64,000 nucleotides of DNA from Moniliophthora roreri (taxonomy: Eukaryota > Basidiomycota > Agaricomycetes > Agaricales > Marasmiaceae): the NCBI GenBank assembly GCA_001466705.2, contig LATX02000201.1, forward strand, positions 434,001 to 498,000, written 5' to 3'. How positions within the stretch are numbered: position 1 is the stretch's first letter; each line of letters opens with the position of its first letter. Below the pieces are notes generated by a model. The model searched no databases. It saw only the letters and a list, made by a program, of their open reading frames with translations, and was not told where the DNA came from. The translations under genes were made by a program, and so were the position numbers. Shown one piece after another: positions 43,189 to 52,864 of the stretch.

Positions 43189-45960
43189 TATTCCCAGGTA
43201 CCCCTCTCGAGCTCACACTTATTTCTCGAAGAACCCTTCCCAAAGCGGGGCAATTTGCATGGGTGCGTAACATTCAATGGCTTCAAAGTTATCTTCTTTT
43301 TAAAGCTGAAAACCATCATATAAGGTCCGGATGGAACATGGGTCGAATGTAGTCCTTAAAGATGATGATTCGTAACCCACGCACGCAGCGACATTCATCT
43401 ATTTATGCTTGACTAGATTTATTATGCATGTCGTCCTTGGAGACTTACTTATTATACAACAATTTATTGAATTCAATCTCTTTTAGAATGCAATGAGCTT
43501 TTCGGCCAAAAGAACTAACACTTTCACGAGTTACGCGAGTCAAAGCTCGCATCAACAACATGAAGCGACAACCAGACATTCTGGCCACCGCCGCCTAGCA
43601 TTTGATTTGATCCCACTGTCCCAGACGTTGAACATTCAACCTTGAGATTCTTTCCAAATCAACTCCTCGTGCAAGACACGAAGGTGTACCATCCATATGG
43701 ATCACGGCGTATAGGACCTGGCCTAGAGGGGAGGTGAGATTCACCGTTCAAGTTAGTCGGGTCGGTTACCATTGAGATCACCACGGACTTACTGCGATTA
43801 TAATCAAAATATGATGGCCCCGTACCATTCAGATACATTGTCGTTAAGCGCAGCCATCAAGATCCTTGAAGACGATCAGACTGCCACGTTTTCACGAGTA
43901 CCTCAAACTATGTGACGAGCTGAAAATAGTCTCTCCCGAGGCACTGTCTTAGTCAAGGGGGCATCACTATCAGTGTAGGACACACGACCAACGCCGTGCA
44001 AATATACAATGAAACGAGGTCAAAATTTCTGGTCCTGTAACAGGGGACTTCATTCATCACAAGGACAGTAGATGAAAACACCGCTTTTACTAACGCTTGC
44101 GCAATGAACATCGGCTGCCTTTCATGTCATTGACGTTAATTGTAATTTTGGCCCAGGACTCGGATTCGGAGATTACTGTTTGAGATCCAAGAGACAATGA
44201 AGGTTTAACAGGCACATCGCTGACATCAAATGTCGAACTCCAACCACTCTGCGTGGTATCAATGCTTTTGATGAGGTGCGACCTCAGAAGAGCTGAGCCA
44301 ATAGTGTCCATAACCACCCCCCCCCCCCGCGTCGTTATTACGAGAATCACGACTATCTTTTGAATCTTGTAGAAAGGGGGAAGGAAGTGTTCAATCATTC
44401 GTCGTAAAGATGGTAGACTCGGAAAACACACTGCTTTTACTATCGCTTGCAGAGCACGGGACCGAATCACAGCGAGCAGAGTCATCGTCTTGGTTGCATT
44501 TTGCCCCCCTGGATTCAGAATGGTGGAAGTTCAACATTCAACGTGCAAATCGATGACATCGACCTCGGCCCAACGCTTTGGACGAGTTGCGACCTCAGGC
44601 TCCGGACTTGATGTAATAAGTTGAACGTGATACTCCCTGTGTTCCCGAATCACTTTCCAGGAGCATCAGTATCGCCACCGCGAGAATTCATATTGAACCA
44701 ACGTCAACCTTTTCATATCGGTATCCTGTATGTAGAAGAGGATTTAGTATTAATCGTTCAACAGAGACGGTCAACTCGCCTCAAACACGAAGCCGGGTCG
44801 CTCGACGTCGGGAACCAGGCTTCAAGTTGCGGCAAACCAGGGGATAGGACGCTAGGGTAACATGCCTGGGTTTGAGAGCAGAACGGCGACGAGATTGTTT
44901 GATCACTTATCTTCTCGATGCTGTTCCCGCCAATCAAAAAAGTAAGTTCTGAACACGCACTGAAACTCCAGCCCAAACTAAATAATCTTCCAGGATAAGG
45001 GACCTTGGTGTAGTAGAACGGGTCAAAGAGCTCCTGATGAATCAAATGGGCTTCTGAATCGTCTTTTTTGGGATGCCTTGACAGTTTGCAATCACCAAAT
45101 TACCATCCTTCAGAATCTGATGTATGAGTTACGTGTGCTCGAGGAAACTAGGTAGTCGATGGGCTCGGTAGGTGGTTCCAACGATTCTAGGTGCGTTAGC
45201 ATTGAGTTTATTCGTTTATTCCAGTCAACGTCTCGTATGTGCATCTGCCGTCTGGGTAACTTCAGCACTCGATGAGATTATTGGCATTTCTAGTACATCA
45301 GATACGAACCGGTTCCGCCCCTCACTATATCAGTCTCCAAGTTGATACATGTCGCTTTTTTTTTGAGGTACGTCGAGCTATCAATGCGTTTCAGGAATTT
45401 CACTGGCAGGGCGTGACGTCGAGGAGCAGAGGCAAAAAATTTCATCGTGAGAAAGACGTGCCTGACCTAATAGCGCCCAGCACCTATCGACTCCGTCCAC
45501 AATGACTCGTGATACCTGTGCCTATCCTGTTCAGTGTTCTAACCCAAGTTTCCCGTTCATGGTGCCAAGGGCACTGTTATCTAGAGAATCTAGGGAGCAG
45601 AACAAATTTTATCTTTTCTATTTCTTTTTCCGTGAATCAAGGTCAGCAAAGTGGCGACCTGAATGTACGTACAGCCAAGACTCGGGGGAGTATCAAAAAG
45701 ACTAGCAAAACCCACGAACGCAATACGTCAAGATCTACATCAGCTCCTAAAAACTATCAAGTCAAAGATAACCAGAAACTGGAACCACTGGCTGTGATGC
45801 TACCGCACTGACGGGTCGACAACCGGATCACTCTGATTCCGCTAATCTACCATGACTGTATTTGAGATATGTGTACTTGAGGGCTATTCACGTTTCTGAG
45901 TCGGAGCAGCAATCAAATGAGATGTGATCTTCCCTCTTGTTTTAAGATCTTTTTAGTTGA
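43189..45960. other. No recognised gene; duplicated flanks
   Basis: 43380-43420 (acattcatctatttatgctt) matches the 3' flank of copy 1. At 44050-44110 and 44395-44465 an imperfect direct repeat is present (ccgcttttactaacgcttgc and tgcttttactatcgcttgc), followed by related words (gttgcgacctcag and ggtgcgacctcag). This suggests a decayed tandem duplication of an unrecognised gene on the minus strand. A run of 13 C bases lies at about 44318-44330. From about 45790 the upstream flank of copy 4 begins. Confidence 0.4.
44050..44465. repeat. Imperfect direct duplication, unit about 350 bp
   Basis: Two stretches about 350 nt apart share attcatc...agtaga...aaaacac.gcttttacta.cgcttgc. The order of shared words continues downstream. 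Identity is moderate, so the duplication is old or the sequence is fast-evolving. Confidence 0.45.
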
Positions 45961-45966
45961 TCCTTT

Positions 45967-45980
45967 TGTTTAAAAAGAGC
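45967..45980 (+). promoter_or_regulatory. Conserved TATA-like box of secreted-peptide gene 4
   Basis: TGTTTAAAAAGAGC lies about 55 nt upstream of the ATG at 46035 and matches copy 2 across 12 nt. Confidence 0.55.
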
Positions 45981-46034
45981 TCTTGGTGGCTTGAGATTGC
46001 ATACTTCATTCACATTCAAATCCCAATATTCACA

Positions 46035-46302
46035 ATGCAGCTATCTTTCATCTCAGCATTGTACTCCCTCTTGCTCTTGAACATGGTTATGCTTGCTTCA
46101 GGTCTTCCAGCTGCTATTGGTAACCAAGAAACCAATCTGAGGTATGTCTAGCATGTTCATACTTGGACTTGGTTTCTGACTTTTGGATCATAGCCCAAAC
46201 ATGCCACTTGAGCCCACTAGCAGCAACACACAGATTAATAAAGAGGTGCTTCAAGCAGCAATGTCTAGCATTTCTTGGGTGCTCACACTTAATTCTTTTT
46301 AA
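46035..46302 (+). CDS. Small secreted peptide, family copy 4
   Basis: Exons 46035-46141 and 46194-46302 (52-nt intron) encode about 71 residues. The signal peptide MQLSFISALYSLLLLNMVML is followed by ASGLPAAIGNQETN, close to copy 3 (LLASGLPVAI). The tail has NMPLEPTSSNTQINKEVLQA. The intron interrupts the same codon as in the other three genes (..AG|GT), and the acceptor region tggatcatag is shared with copy 3. No cysteines or known domain. The gene is intact. Confidence 0.68.
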
Positions 46303-48197
46303 AGGATCCAAAGCTTCTGATCAGGGGTATTTGTGCAGGTGTGTAACATTTAATAGGTTCAAGCTATTCAAGTTTGTGAATACTGAAATTACTGTCATAC
46401 TACAAGGTCCAGATCGAACCTGGGTGGAATGTTAGCATTTTTGGATGGAATATAGTGATAATGGCTTATCTGTTTATGCTGGAGTCTGGACTATAGATTC
46501 ATTACCATATATCTGTGCTAGTACTAATTGACACTACTACTACTAGTTAGCCACATTCAATAAGGGGAGACCCAAGGGGCTGCTACATGCTAGATGTTGA
46601 GCTTGAAAACAAAAAAAAAAAATGCTATTCAGCTTACCACACCATGATGATGATGATGATAATAGCCCTTCCATCTTCATCAAGGTCCAAAATAAGGTGC
46701 AGAGCTAAATGTAATTGGTAGATTCTCTCTGTCTTGAGGTGCTGTCAAGGGGGGGCTATCAAAAGAGCATTATATTTTAAATCATTTGTCAGTGGGTTAG
46801 ACTTGAAAGCTACTTGCCGCAGTGGGCCATCAGGGTCAGATGGCGAGTACGAGTCCGTTTTCTGGCGTTGTGACAGCTTATCCCATCACGGAAACAGGTG
46901 CTACAGGTCGTGAGTTAGTTTTGAAAGTCCACAAGAATCAATCCAGTGGAGAAGGAGGGACAGTCAGTACCTGTAGTATTACGGACACTATCTGGGGCCA
47001 ACCGACGATGAGAGCGAAGCCGAACGAAACGAACGAAACAAAACGATCTATCGACATCTATCAGACCACAACTTTCCCGCCCACTTATACCTTCCGTATA
47101 AGGAAAAAATCCGCAGATAAAGACGAATCCTCATAGACTCGGACTCGTAATACCATTCAGAGCAGTCACCAGTAAACCAAGTCAGACAAGGAGGAACATA
47201 CAATGCTATAGTCCAATTCCAGAAGCTTCAAGTCAAAAGTCACCACACTTTCTGACCAGATTAGATTGGGTAGGTTTTACTGCATCTGGAGTATGTGTCC
47301 TGGACTTGGACTATGCACAGCAAAAGTTTAAGATATGGGTGTTCCACTGTTCATAATGAAAACTGTGGCTGCAGGTGCAGTGTTCCTTATTAGGTTGAAG
47401 AATAAGGGAGGTTTTCAGGAGCACATCTTGCTATCCCTTCTTGGCTTCTGGTGTAACTTGTACTGCTTCTGTAAATTAGGGCAGAGTCACAGTAAGGTCA
47501 TGTACTAAAAAACAAACTCAAAGAATAATAGTACAGGGCCAGATCCACACAGTGTTATTGTATTGGCATACTCAGCATATCTATGTATATTAGGTAACAT
47601 GTCTTATTTCCTACACTACCTTCATCTACAATGTTGATGATACTTGACTTGACAGTAACACATCAATATTCATATTAGGTCTGAAATGCTGCTGAGTTAA
47701 AGATAATTTAGAAACAGAATCTGATAGATTGCATACTGATAAATTGTTTGGTTTGGTTTGTTACCCCTTTTGTTCTCTATGCTTTACACTCTCTGCTGAT
47801 AGCCTAGGAAACCATATCTTCAAAAAACTATATATCACCATGAAAATAACTGGGACTTGTTACTGCCATTGGACCTCTAGTGGCCCACTTCACAGCCACT
47901 TCAGCAAGATGAAATTGTACTTTCCAATTTAAACTTTAAATGCTTTCTGAATGTATTGTGTTAAGATGGAACTGAAATGAAATGATATTATAATGATTAT
48001 TCCAACAGAGGAGATGGTAATGGGATATAATGTAGGCTTACAAAAAAGAAGGGAACAATCATCAAGGCCTTGACAATATAACATATTGGGGTTGTGAAGC
48101 TAGGGGGAATGACAAAGTTCTACCTCTACTGTTTCCTCCTGTGTAGTCCTGTCAAATCATTAGACAAAGCTAATGCTCAAACAATTATGATTCTACC
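46303..48197. other. No recognised gene
   Basis: Low-complexity spots include an A run near 46608-46621 and TGATGATGATGATGAT near 46647. The words agttaaagataatttagaaac (47696 on) resemble gccaaagataatttagaagc at 42655, so flank homology with the peptide-gene duplications extends here. No gene is recognised. Confidence 0.4.
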
Positions 48198-49045
48198 TTA
48201 TTTATACACAGTGTTCATCCCAGTCATTATCATACCTGAAGAGTAATTCCTGATTCTAAAGGAAGCATTTCTAAAATCATTCCTTTGGGAGCCAATGGAG
48301 CCAGGAGTTTGAACATGTCCTTGAACAGATGAGTTATTGACTGTTGTGTGACCCTGCTGCAACTGAGACTGCTGGGAAGCCACATCTGCAGCTTCCTGGA
48401 AAGCCTCCTGATCCTGGGAGATATAGTGGTTTTGGCTTCCAGAAATGCTTTGGGAGGAGTCGGGAATTTGAACGCGTGACGAGTCATTGACCCTCATGTG
48501 ATCTGTTGCATTCAAGGAATGGGATTGGTTGGGTGTTCGTTCGATATTAGTAGCGGAAGTGCTGTCGACCCGGACAGCGGTCTGTATTGGTGTTGCAACT
48601 TCAACATTGCGTCGTAGGATATTCCAAGGAAATGTGTGCTGGATTTCGACATGGATTAGTGAATACCATTTGATTACAAGTTTGCAAGAAGCATTACCCG
48701 TTCCCGTACTAAAGGCGCTTGATTCTCAATGTCACCGCCGTTCCTGGCATCGCCGTTGCTCCGAATTTGTGTACCTGTTTGATTTTTGGCATATATCATG
48801 AGTTCAATCAGGCGATAGATCGATATCTTCGGCACAAATGGGCTACAAGTCAGAAATTAGTATTATTGGTAAAGGGGGTAGGCTCAGACGTACGATATGG
48901 CTGCCCAGATTGTAAGGAAACCGGCAACCCCTGTCAATGCCCTGACCGCTGGACCAGTGCCCTTGACCGCACCGGCAATGGTAAGTATCGCGCCGATAAT
49001 TGGAGGCACTGCCATGATGGGTTTGGGAGTTTCGCTGAATGACAT
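48198..49045 (-). CDS. Unknown protein: hydrophobic Gly-rich N-terminus, Gln/Ser-rich tail
   Basis: Four exons (49045-48894, 48842-48775, 48717-48698, 48638-48198) with introns of 51-59 nt give 226 residues in one open frame. Residues about 10-50 are strongly hydrophobic and Gly/Ala-rich (PPIIGAILTIAGAVKGTGPA, then a Trp-bearing helix). Next comes a short basic amphipathic part (KISIYRLIELMIYAKNQ). The last 130 residues are polar and rich in Gln, Ser, Asn and Thr (ADVASQQSQLQQGHTTVNNS), likely disordered. The start at 49045 (MSFSETPKP) was preferred; an in-frame ATG at 49084 would add 13 residues. I do not recognise the family. A membrane-inserting N-terminus plus disordered tail is all that can be inferred. 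Confidence 0.62.
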
Positions 49046-50213
49046 GAGGGGCGAGAGAAGGAATGGGTAAAAGCGCGCAAGCACATTCTATCTCAAGGCC
49101 TACTATTAAGAAGCTACATGACGTCTATGCGAAAAAACAAAAAGTTTTACCAAAGTTTTGTGCTCCTGTGATTGATGAGAAGCTCTATTCAATACAACAG
49201 CCTTGTCTCGCGCACAAATGCCATTAGCTGTAAAGAATCCCAGTAGGTCAACTTGATTTTGTATGAGATTCCGAGTCATTAGTACTTGGTACGCCATCAA
49301 TCCGGACACTGCTTATCGTTGAATTTTGATTTACAGTACCAAATTCAGCACGCACTGATAACGTATGAATCCGAGTAACAAGGACTGACTAACAGCTTTT
49401 CGAATTTTCCGGAGTCGACGGAGGCTTATCAGATGCGTGGCGTGCCTACACCTGATGCGCGTCTTTACTTCTTTTCTCCACCATCCGCCACGTTATACCC
49501 ACTTGCACCGGCGCCTCTATTCGGTGTTTTCTATCCGCCACTGTAGCCTCCGGCACACAGTTGTCATACACCAATCTTCATCATTCACTTTAACATTGCC
49601 GCTGCGCGGGCGCGCGGATTATTCAGACTCAGCGGCTGAGCGCCAATCAAGGTGCTTCCTCACCTCGATGTGTTCAACTGTAGGTTTTAAGCTATTAACA
49701 TATACAGTCATTCCGAGGGTCATGAAGAAATATATCAAGAACACTCAAGGCTCCCCCAAAATTTTTTTTTTAAAAACTGTCAGAGTAGAAGGGCGTGTTT
49801 TTTTTGCACGAGTAGTCACCGGTACCAATGAGCCCGGGCTGAACCCCCTGGAGCGGATTTGTGATGAAATACCGAGGAAGAAATGAAAAAATCCGGCCCA
49901 AAAGATGGCAATCTTTTGCGGGCGTGGGCGAGTGGTCGAAACTAAAATCTCATCTTTCCCGGTCACACAGATTCACACCTCTCGTTTAAAAAGTGCTCGA
50001 GAATGTTACAGTATTAGTCTGACAGCGTAATGTTTTCTTCGCATATCAAGTCATCAAGATCTCAAGGTAAGCTTAACAGGGTCAATTTGAACATCTTATG
50101 ACTGTAGACAGCGAGCGAGTGATAAACAGTATATGGGAGCTAGGCGCCTTGGTTGGCGCCCGAATAATTATTTGTTTCCGGATTTGATCGGTCTTGAAGT
50201 CGAGGAGACCAAT
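49046..50213. other. No recognised gene
   Basis: A plus-strand frame (49437-49886, 149 codons) and a minus frame overlap it; neither has known motifs. Homopolymer runs occur near 49760 and 49800. Nothing else can be supported. Confidence 0.3.
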
Positions 50214-50311
50214 GGTTCGATGGCGTAGTTGGTTATCGCATCCGTCTTACATATCTCTTCTACAAGCTGTGAGTACACGGAAGGTCCTCGGTTCGAGCCC
50301 GAGTCGAACCA
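50214..50311 (+). tRNA. tRNA-Val(UAC) with intron
   Basis: A complete cloverleaf is visible. The acceptor GGTTCGA pairs with TCGAACC, with discriminator A. The D arm starts TGGCGTAGTTGGTTATCGCA. The anticodon stem TCCGT pairs with ACGGA, and the T arm CTCGG/CCGAG encloses TTCGAGC. The anticodon loop CTTACA puts TAC at 34-36, i.e. valine. About 24 nt after position 37 form an intron, the standard eukaryotic position. Box A and box B are intact. Confidence 0.95.
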
Positions 50312-50578
50312 TTGAGATTGAGAATCCACTGTTGCATTCATTTTTCCTCGTCACTAACATCCAAATCGTTACTGTTAAAAAAAGTATATACACGAAAAAA
50401 AAGTCAACAATCATAGCTATAGGTTGTTCGGGATACAAAGTTCATGAGGTAGACATATATAGGAATACAGTGGTCATTGATAAAGGGCGGGTAATAGTCG
50501 TAATAGTCGTAAAATCGTTCTCATGTTTGCCGTAAAAAAAAAGGAAAAAAGAAAAAAGTTCAACGCCCCTTTTGCTCA

Positions 50579-51759
50579 CTAGACATCCACACGCTTCCTC
50601 TTCCCCCAACCAACCCCAATGACAACCCCAGGAATCGGCGTCGGCCTTCGTTCAAGCATCGGTCTCGGTCCATACAACGACGTCGATAATGAAAGCGTTT
50701 TCGCCCTCTTCAAGCCCAACGAGACAGGGGGTTTAGAATCCGCATTGGACTTTGCTCGTGGTCTGATAGTAGTGGTGCGAGGCGAAAAAGACAAAGGAAA
50801 CACCGCTGACACAGGCGTTGTAGGCCCAGGGGCTACAAGTAGAGGACGAGATTTCTTTGTCGAGGGTGAACGGATAGTCGCTTCTGGGTCCGGTTCCGAG
50901 GTGAAAAAGGAAGAAGTAAAGTACTCTGATTCGCGTGCAAACATGTCCGGGCGGGGTGTATCCATATCTTCTTCGGTGATAGTTTCTGGGTCAGCGTTGA
51001 TAACGACAAGAGGAGCCGAGTTGTCACGGTAGGAGAATGAGGGTGTTCGTGAGAGTGGGACGCCGCCTGTGTATTCAAGTTTGGGTTCAGGCTCGAGCTA
51101 TAAAACGAGTTGAGATGAGAAAACGTCAAAAGACTAAAAAAGTCAACACGTACCTTGTCACTCTCACCTTGCTCCCAAATCTCTTTCACAGGATTCTGAC
51201 CGCGACGTCTACCCCGCTCACGACTTTCAATATCCGAGATTAGCAGCTGACCAAAGTAGGAATCATACTTTGACCTTGAGTTTGCCGTATCTGCGTCGGG
51301 AACAACCAAAGGAGGTGTAATCGTCAACATTGGACTAGCAAGAGCTGTCGTACGCAGCTGTACTCGAATCTTGGGAGCAAGAGGTCGTATAGTTTGATCA
51401 TTATCCAAATCCATGTTGATATTGGTATTGGTATTGGTATTGGTGATCTCGCCAAACGCAGGGGTGGATGTACTAGTCTTCATCAACGACGACGACGAAA
51501 CCTTCTTCGTCTTCTTCTGCTCCGAAACCACCCTCCTCTCCTTTGAATAAGGCCCCTTCCTTTCCCTTTTCTCAGTCGCTTTGCGAAGTTTACTCCCAGT
51601 CCAAGTCAACCCATCCAAATCTGCCCAAGGAACTTGAACATTCTTCAACTCGCCTGGGGATGTAGAGATGAGAACTTTGAGAGCTTGAGCGTCTTCGGCT
51701 TGTTGTTCTTTTTCGAGTTGGGCGAGGCGGAGAGCGCGAGTTTGGAAGCGGGTAGACAT
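50579..51759 (-). CDS. Unknown basic, low-complexity protein (374 residues)
   Basis: Two exons (51759-51154 and 51097-50579) join across a 56-nt intron with GTACGT donor. The product starts MSTRFQTRALRLAQLEKEQQ, a Lys/Arg/Glu-rich helix that may be a coiled coil. It continues with basic clusters (KRERKGPYSKERRVVSEQKK), an Asn-Thr repeat (EITNTNTNTNINMDLD) coded by a GGTATT-type hexanucleotide repeat at about 51420-51447, and acidic and Ser/Pro/Thr-rich stretches. It ends GVGWGKRKRVDV, which looks like a nuclear localisation signal. No folded domain is recognised. A nuclear, intrinsically disordered protein is likely. A TATA box (TATAAATA) lies about 85 nt upstream. The in-frame extension to 51933 is probably 5' UTR. 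Confidence 0.68.
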
Positions 51760-51838
51760 GGGTTGGGATAGAAAGGGGTTAGAGAGAACGTGGTTTAGGG
51801 GGGAAAGGGGCGTGGAGAAAAAATGAAATTTTTGTGGA

Positions 51839-51848
51839 CGGTATTTAT
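51839..51848 (-). promoter_or_regulatory. TATA box of the basic unknown gene
   Basis: The minus strand reads CCTATAAATACC, 80-90 nt upstream of the ATG at 51759. It supports the choice of the downstream start codon. Confidence 0.55.
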
Positions 51849-52110
51849 AGGATGCGGGGGAGGACAAAGAAAAAAGATGAAAAGGCCTTTGATCGTGGCC
51901 CCAATGACGACATGCAAGCTGTAGCCATGCCAATTGCCAATAAAACGAAACACGTGGCAGTCTTTTTGTGCCTGGGCGCTAAAGAAGATGAGCTTGAAGA
52001 CTTGTCTTAAGCACCAGAACTCGTTGCAGGAACATTTGGCGTCTCAATAAGTGGTCGATGAGTTGTTAAGAATAATAACAAAAAATTATAATTGCCACCA
52101 TGACATTCGA

Positions 52111-52212
52111 TGACCCCTACCCGGATTGAACGGATGACCTTCTGGAAGCCAGTAAGGAATGTACATTGCCCGTTAACTGGAATCAGACGCTCTACCGCTG
52201 AGCTAAGGGATC
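52111..52212 (-). tRNA. tRNA-Trp(CCA) with intron
   Basis: Read on the minus strand, acceptor GATCCCT pairs with AGGGGTC (one T-G wobble), with discriminator A. The D arm TAGCTCAGCGGTAGAGC is typical. The anticodon stem TCTGA is followed by TTCCAG, putting CCA at 34-36 (tryptophan). An intron of about 30 nt follows position 37. The T arm ATCCG/CGGGT encloses TTCAATC, as in fungal tRNA-Trp. One A-C mismatch closes the anticodon stem. Confidence 0.88.
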
Positions 52213-52864
52213 AGTTCGGGAAAGCGTTAGCATTTAACACTAAATCCCATGTCCAGTAGAAGTGTCCAATTATGAATACGCCTCGAAAATGGCAGCAAGC
52301 CTCATGCACGATCAATCACCCCCAGCTTTCAGTGCCAAAAGATACCACACGTGGCAGTTCCTTTGAGTTTGCTAATATCGGAACCTTGTGAGACAAAGGA
52401 AAGAATGATTTGCCATCAACGGGACGACAGTGGCCAAGGACAGTTCTACTTCTTTGCTAGAACCCTTTGAACCAGATGGTCTAGGAGGTGTATTTGTTGT
52501 GTCACAAAAGCTAAAATATGATGGTTAATCATATGGAAAGACGCGTAAATGTCATCCACCAAAACGCACTTTCCTCCACCATCGTGTCAGGATCCTTGTT
52601 GGTTACAGCCATTATCAGTCCGTTGCTCTTTATCCATACTTCTCCTTTTGATCCCATCCCTGTACTTGAGAGGCTTGAGCCCTTGCTCATCTCTCCATAC
52701 TATTATTCATGTCAAACTCAAAGCTATGCTTGCAATGAACTGTGGTAAGGGAAAAGACAGAGCATAGCAATAAGTACCCAATGTTTTCATCAGACTGGAC
52801 CAATAGGGAACACAAATAAGGTGGATTCACAGAAATTAAAATTCAATTGAACTCTACTGTTATC
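52213..52864. other. No gene; repeat shared with the other side of the GMC gene
   Basis: At 52462-52512 the plus strand encodes PDGLGGVFVVSQK, almost the same as PDGFGGAFVVSRK encoded at 55947-55998 on the other side of the GMC gene. No complete gene is visible around either. Confidence 0.4.
52462..52512 (+). repeat. Short coding-like repeat, copy 1
   Basis: The stretch gaaccagatggtctaggagg and what follows is about 80 percent identical to 55950-55998. Most differences fall at third codon positions of a PDG.GG.FVVS frame, a sign that both were once coding. Confidence 0.5.

Noticed and set aside
51760..51933. Upstream extension of the basic unknown protein starting MAWLQLACRHW
   Set aside because: The TATA box at about 51840 lies inside it, so transcription should begin downstream of that methionine.
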